Source of the DNA: Verrucomicrobiota bacterium | GTDB taxonomy: Bacteria > Verrucomicrobiota > Verrucomicrobiia > Limisphaerales > AV2 | Direction: 5' to 3' | DNA: 11,721 nt | Assembly: GCA_003218935.1 (NCBI GenBank) | Contig: QHPA01000066.1 | Coordinates: 1-11,721, forward strand | In this document: positions 11,407 through 11,721 of the stretch, piece by piece | How positions within the stretch are numbered: position 1 is the first letter of the stretch | How the letters are laid out: the number at the start of each line of letters is the position of its first letter | The notes under the pieces: model-generated | Databases searched by the model: none | What the model was told of the DNA's origin: nothing | What the model saw: the letters and a program-made list of their open reading frames with translations, nothing else | Position numbers and translations under genes: made by a program

Positions 11407-11721
11407 TCAGGGCCAGAGTCGCGCGCGATAAAAACGGTGAGTGAAGTTGGTCACCGCCGGGTCAAGGTATTCGGCCGCGCCCTTGGTTACTTCGACAGCG
11501 CCCAGCCCAATCCAACTCGCCAGATCGATCGAAGCCTCGACCTGGTAAGAGCGGCTTGGCTCGCCCGTGAGCTGGAGCGGCAGGGCACCTGACGTTAGAG
11601 GCCGTCCGGCTGCAAGGCTGGCAAGTGCCGGCTTTTGTTCGGGTAAGGTGACGGTAATTTCCGGCAGGCCGTCAGACTTGAGCAGAAAGAAGTCGCACTC
11701 CATCTCACTGCCGCCGCTGTC
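11407..11721 (-). CDS. C-terminal end of a probably secreted Verrucomicrobia protein (5' end outside window)
   Basis: The frame is open to the right edge; an ATG at 11703 exists, but the six codons before it (DSGGSE) contain no stop, so the gene very probably continues beyond the window. The visible 105 residues end with LTGEPSRSYQVEASIDLASWIGLGAVEV...FTHRFYRARLWP. This pattern (G-x-x-Y-x-V-E-x-S-x-DL-x-x-W ... NFTHRFYR) is a recurrent C-terminal beta-rich module of large extracellular proteins in Verrucomicrobiota, as I recall; it may serve sorting or surface attachment, which is not established. The catalytic or binding part of the protein is not in the window. It converges with pfkA. Confidence 0.7.
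   Translation of the reverse strand, partial: DSGGSEMECDFFLLKSDGLPEITVTLPEQKPALASLAAGRPLTSGALPLQLTGEPSRSYQVEASIDLASWIGLGAVEVTKGAAEYLDPAVTNFTHRFYRARLWP

Overview
The window looks like chromosomal DNA of a Verrucomicrobiota bacterium, probably of the Pedosphaera/Limisphaera kind. The basis is high G+C, an AsmA-like protein and M42 peptidase typical of that phylum, a right-edge gene ending in the 'YQVEAS.DLASW...HRFYRARL' type C-terminal module common in its secreted proteins, and intergenic DNA full of 7-bp tandem repeats and nested palindromes. This is an inference from remembered family patterns, not from a search.

Layout: 1-588 is the 3' half of mnmA (tRNA 2-thiouridylase). It converges on proB (glutamate 5-kinase, minus, 850-1929) across a stretch with several hairpins. 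proB is divergent from an M42 metallo-aminopeptidase (2028-3107). An AsmA-like membrane protein (minus, 3167-3898) and an unrecognised cysteine-containing protein (minus, 4223-4831) follow, separated by 324 bp of dispersed repeats. A 408-bp repeat-filled spacer precedes recG (5240-7318). Then come a 41-residue lipoprotein (7362-7487) with a good intrinsic terminator and a 119-residue lipoprotein (7587-7946). After a 370-bp repeat cluster come guaA (8317-9897) and, beyond a further palindromic element, pfkA (10141-11217). The right edge holds the C-terminal end of a large, probably secreted protein (minus, 11407 to beyond the window).

The genes are housekeeping or orphan functions (tRNA thiolation, proline synthesis, peptide turnover, DNA repair, GMP synthesis, glycolysis). 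No multi-gene pathway operon is visible and most genes appear to be transcribed singly. Seven of the nine complete genes have a TTG...TAnAn-like promoter with 15-18 bp spacing (five of them exactly 16) whose -10 box lies only 6-11 bp from the start codon, and no start has a well-placed Shine-Dalgarno sequence, which suggests many leaderless or near-leaderless mRNAs.

The most interesting signal is the repeat content. Almost all non-coding DNA consists of (a) heptamer tandem repeats, often placed where the -35 box falls, and (b) palindromes with an outer inverted repeat and inner hairpins, several with GTAG...CTAC ends. The same kinds of sequence occur in frame inside two essential-type genes: nine heptamers in recG (6355-6432), a double hairpin in recG (5811-5841) and a GTAG-type palindrome in guaA (9247-9295). 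Each lengthens or replaces a normally conserved stretch without breaking the frame. This resembles the Rickettsia palindromic elements in behaviour, but the sequences are different.
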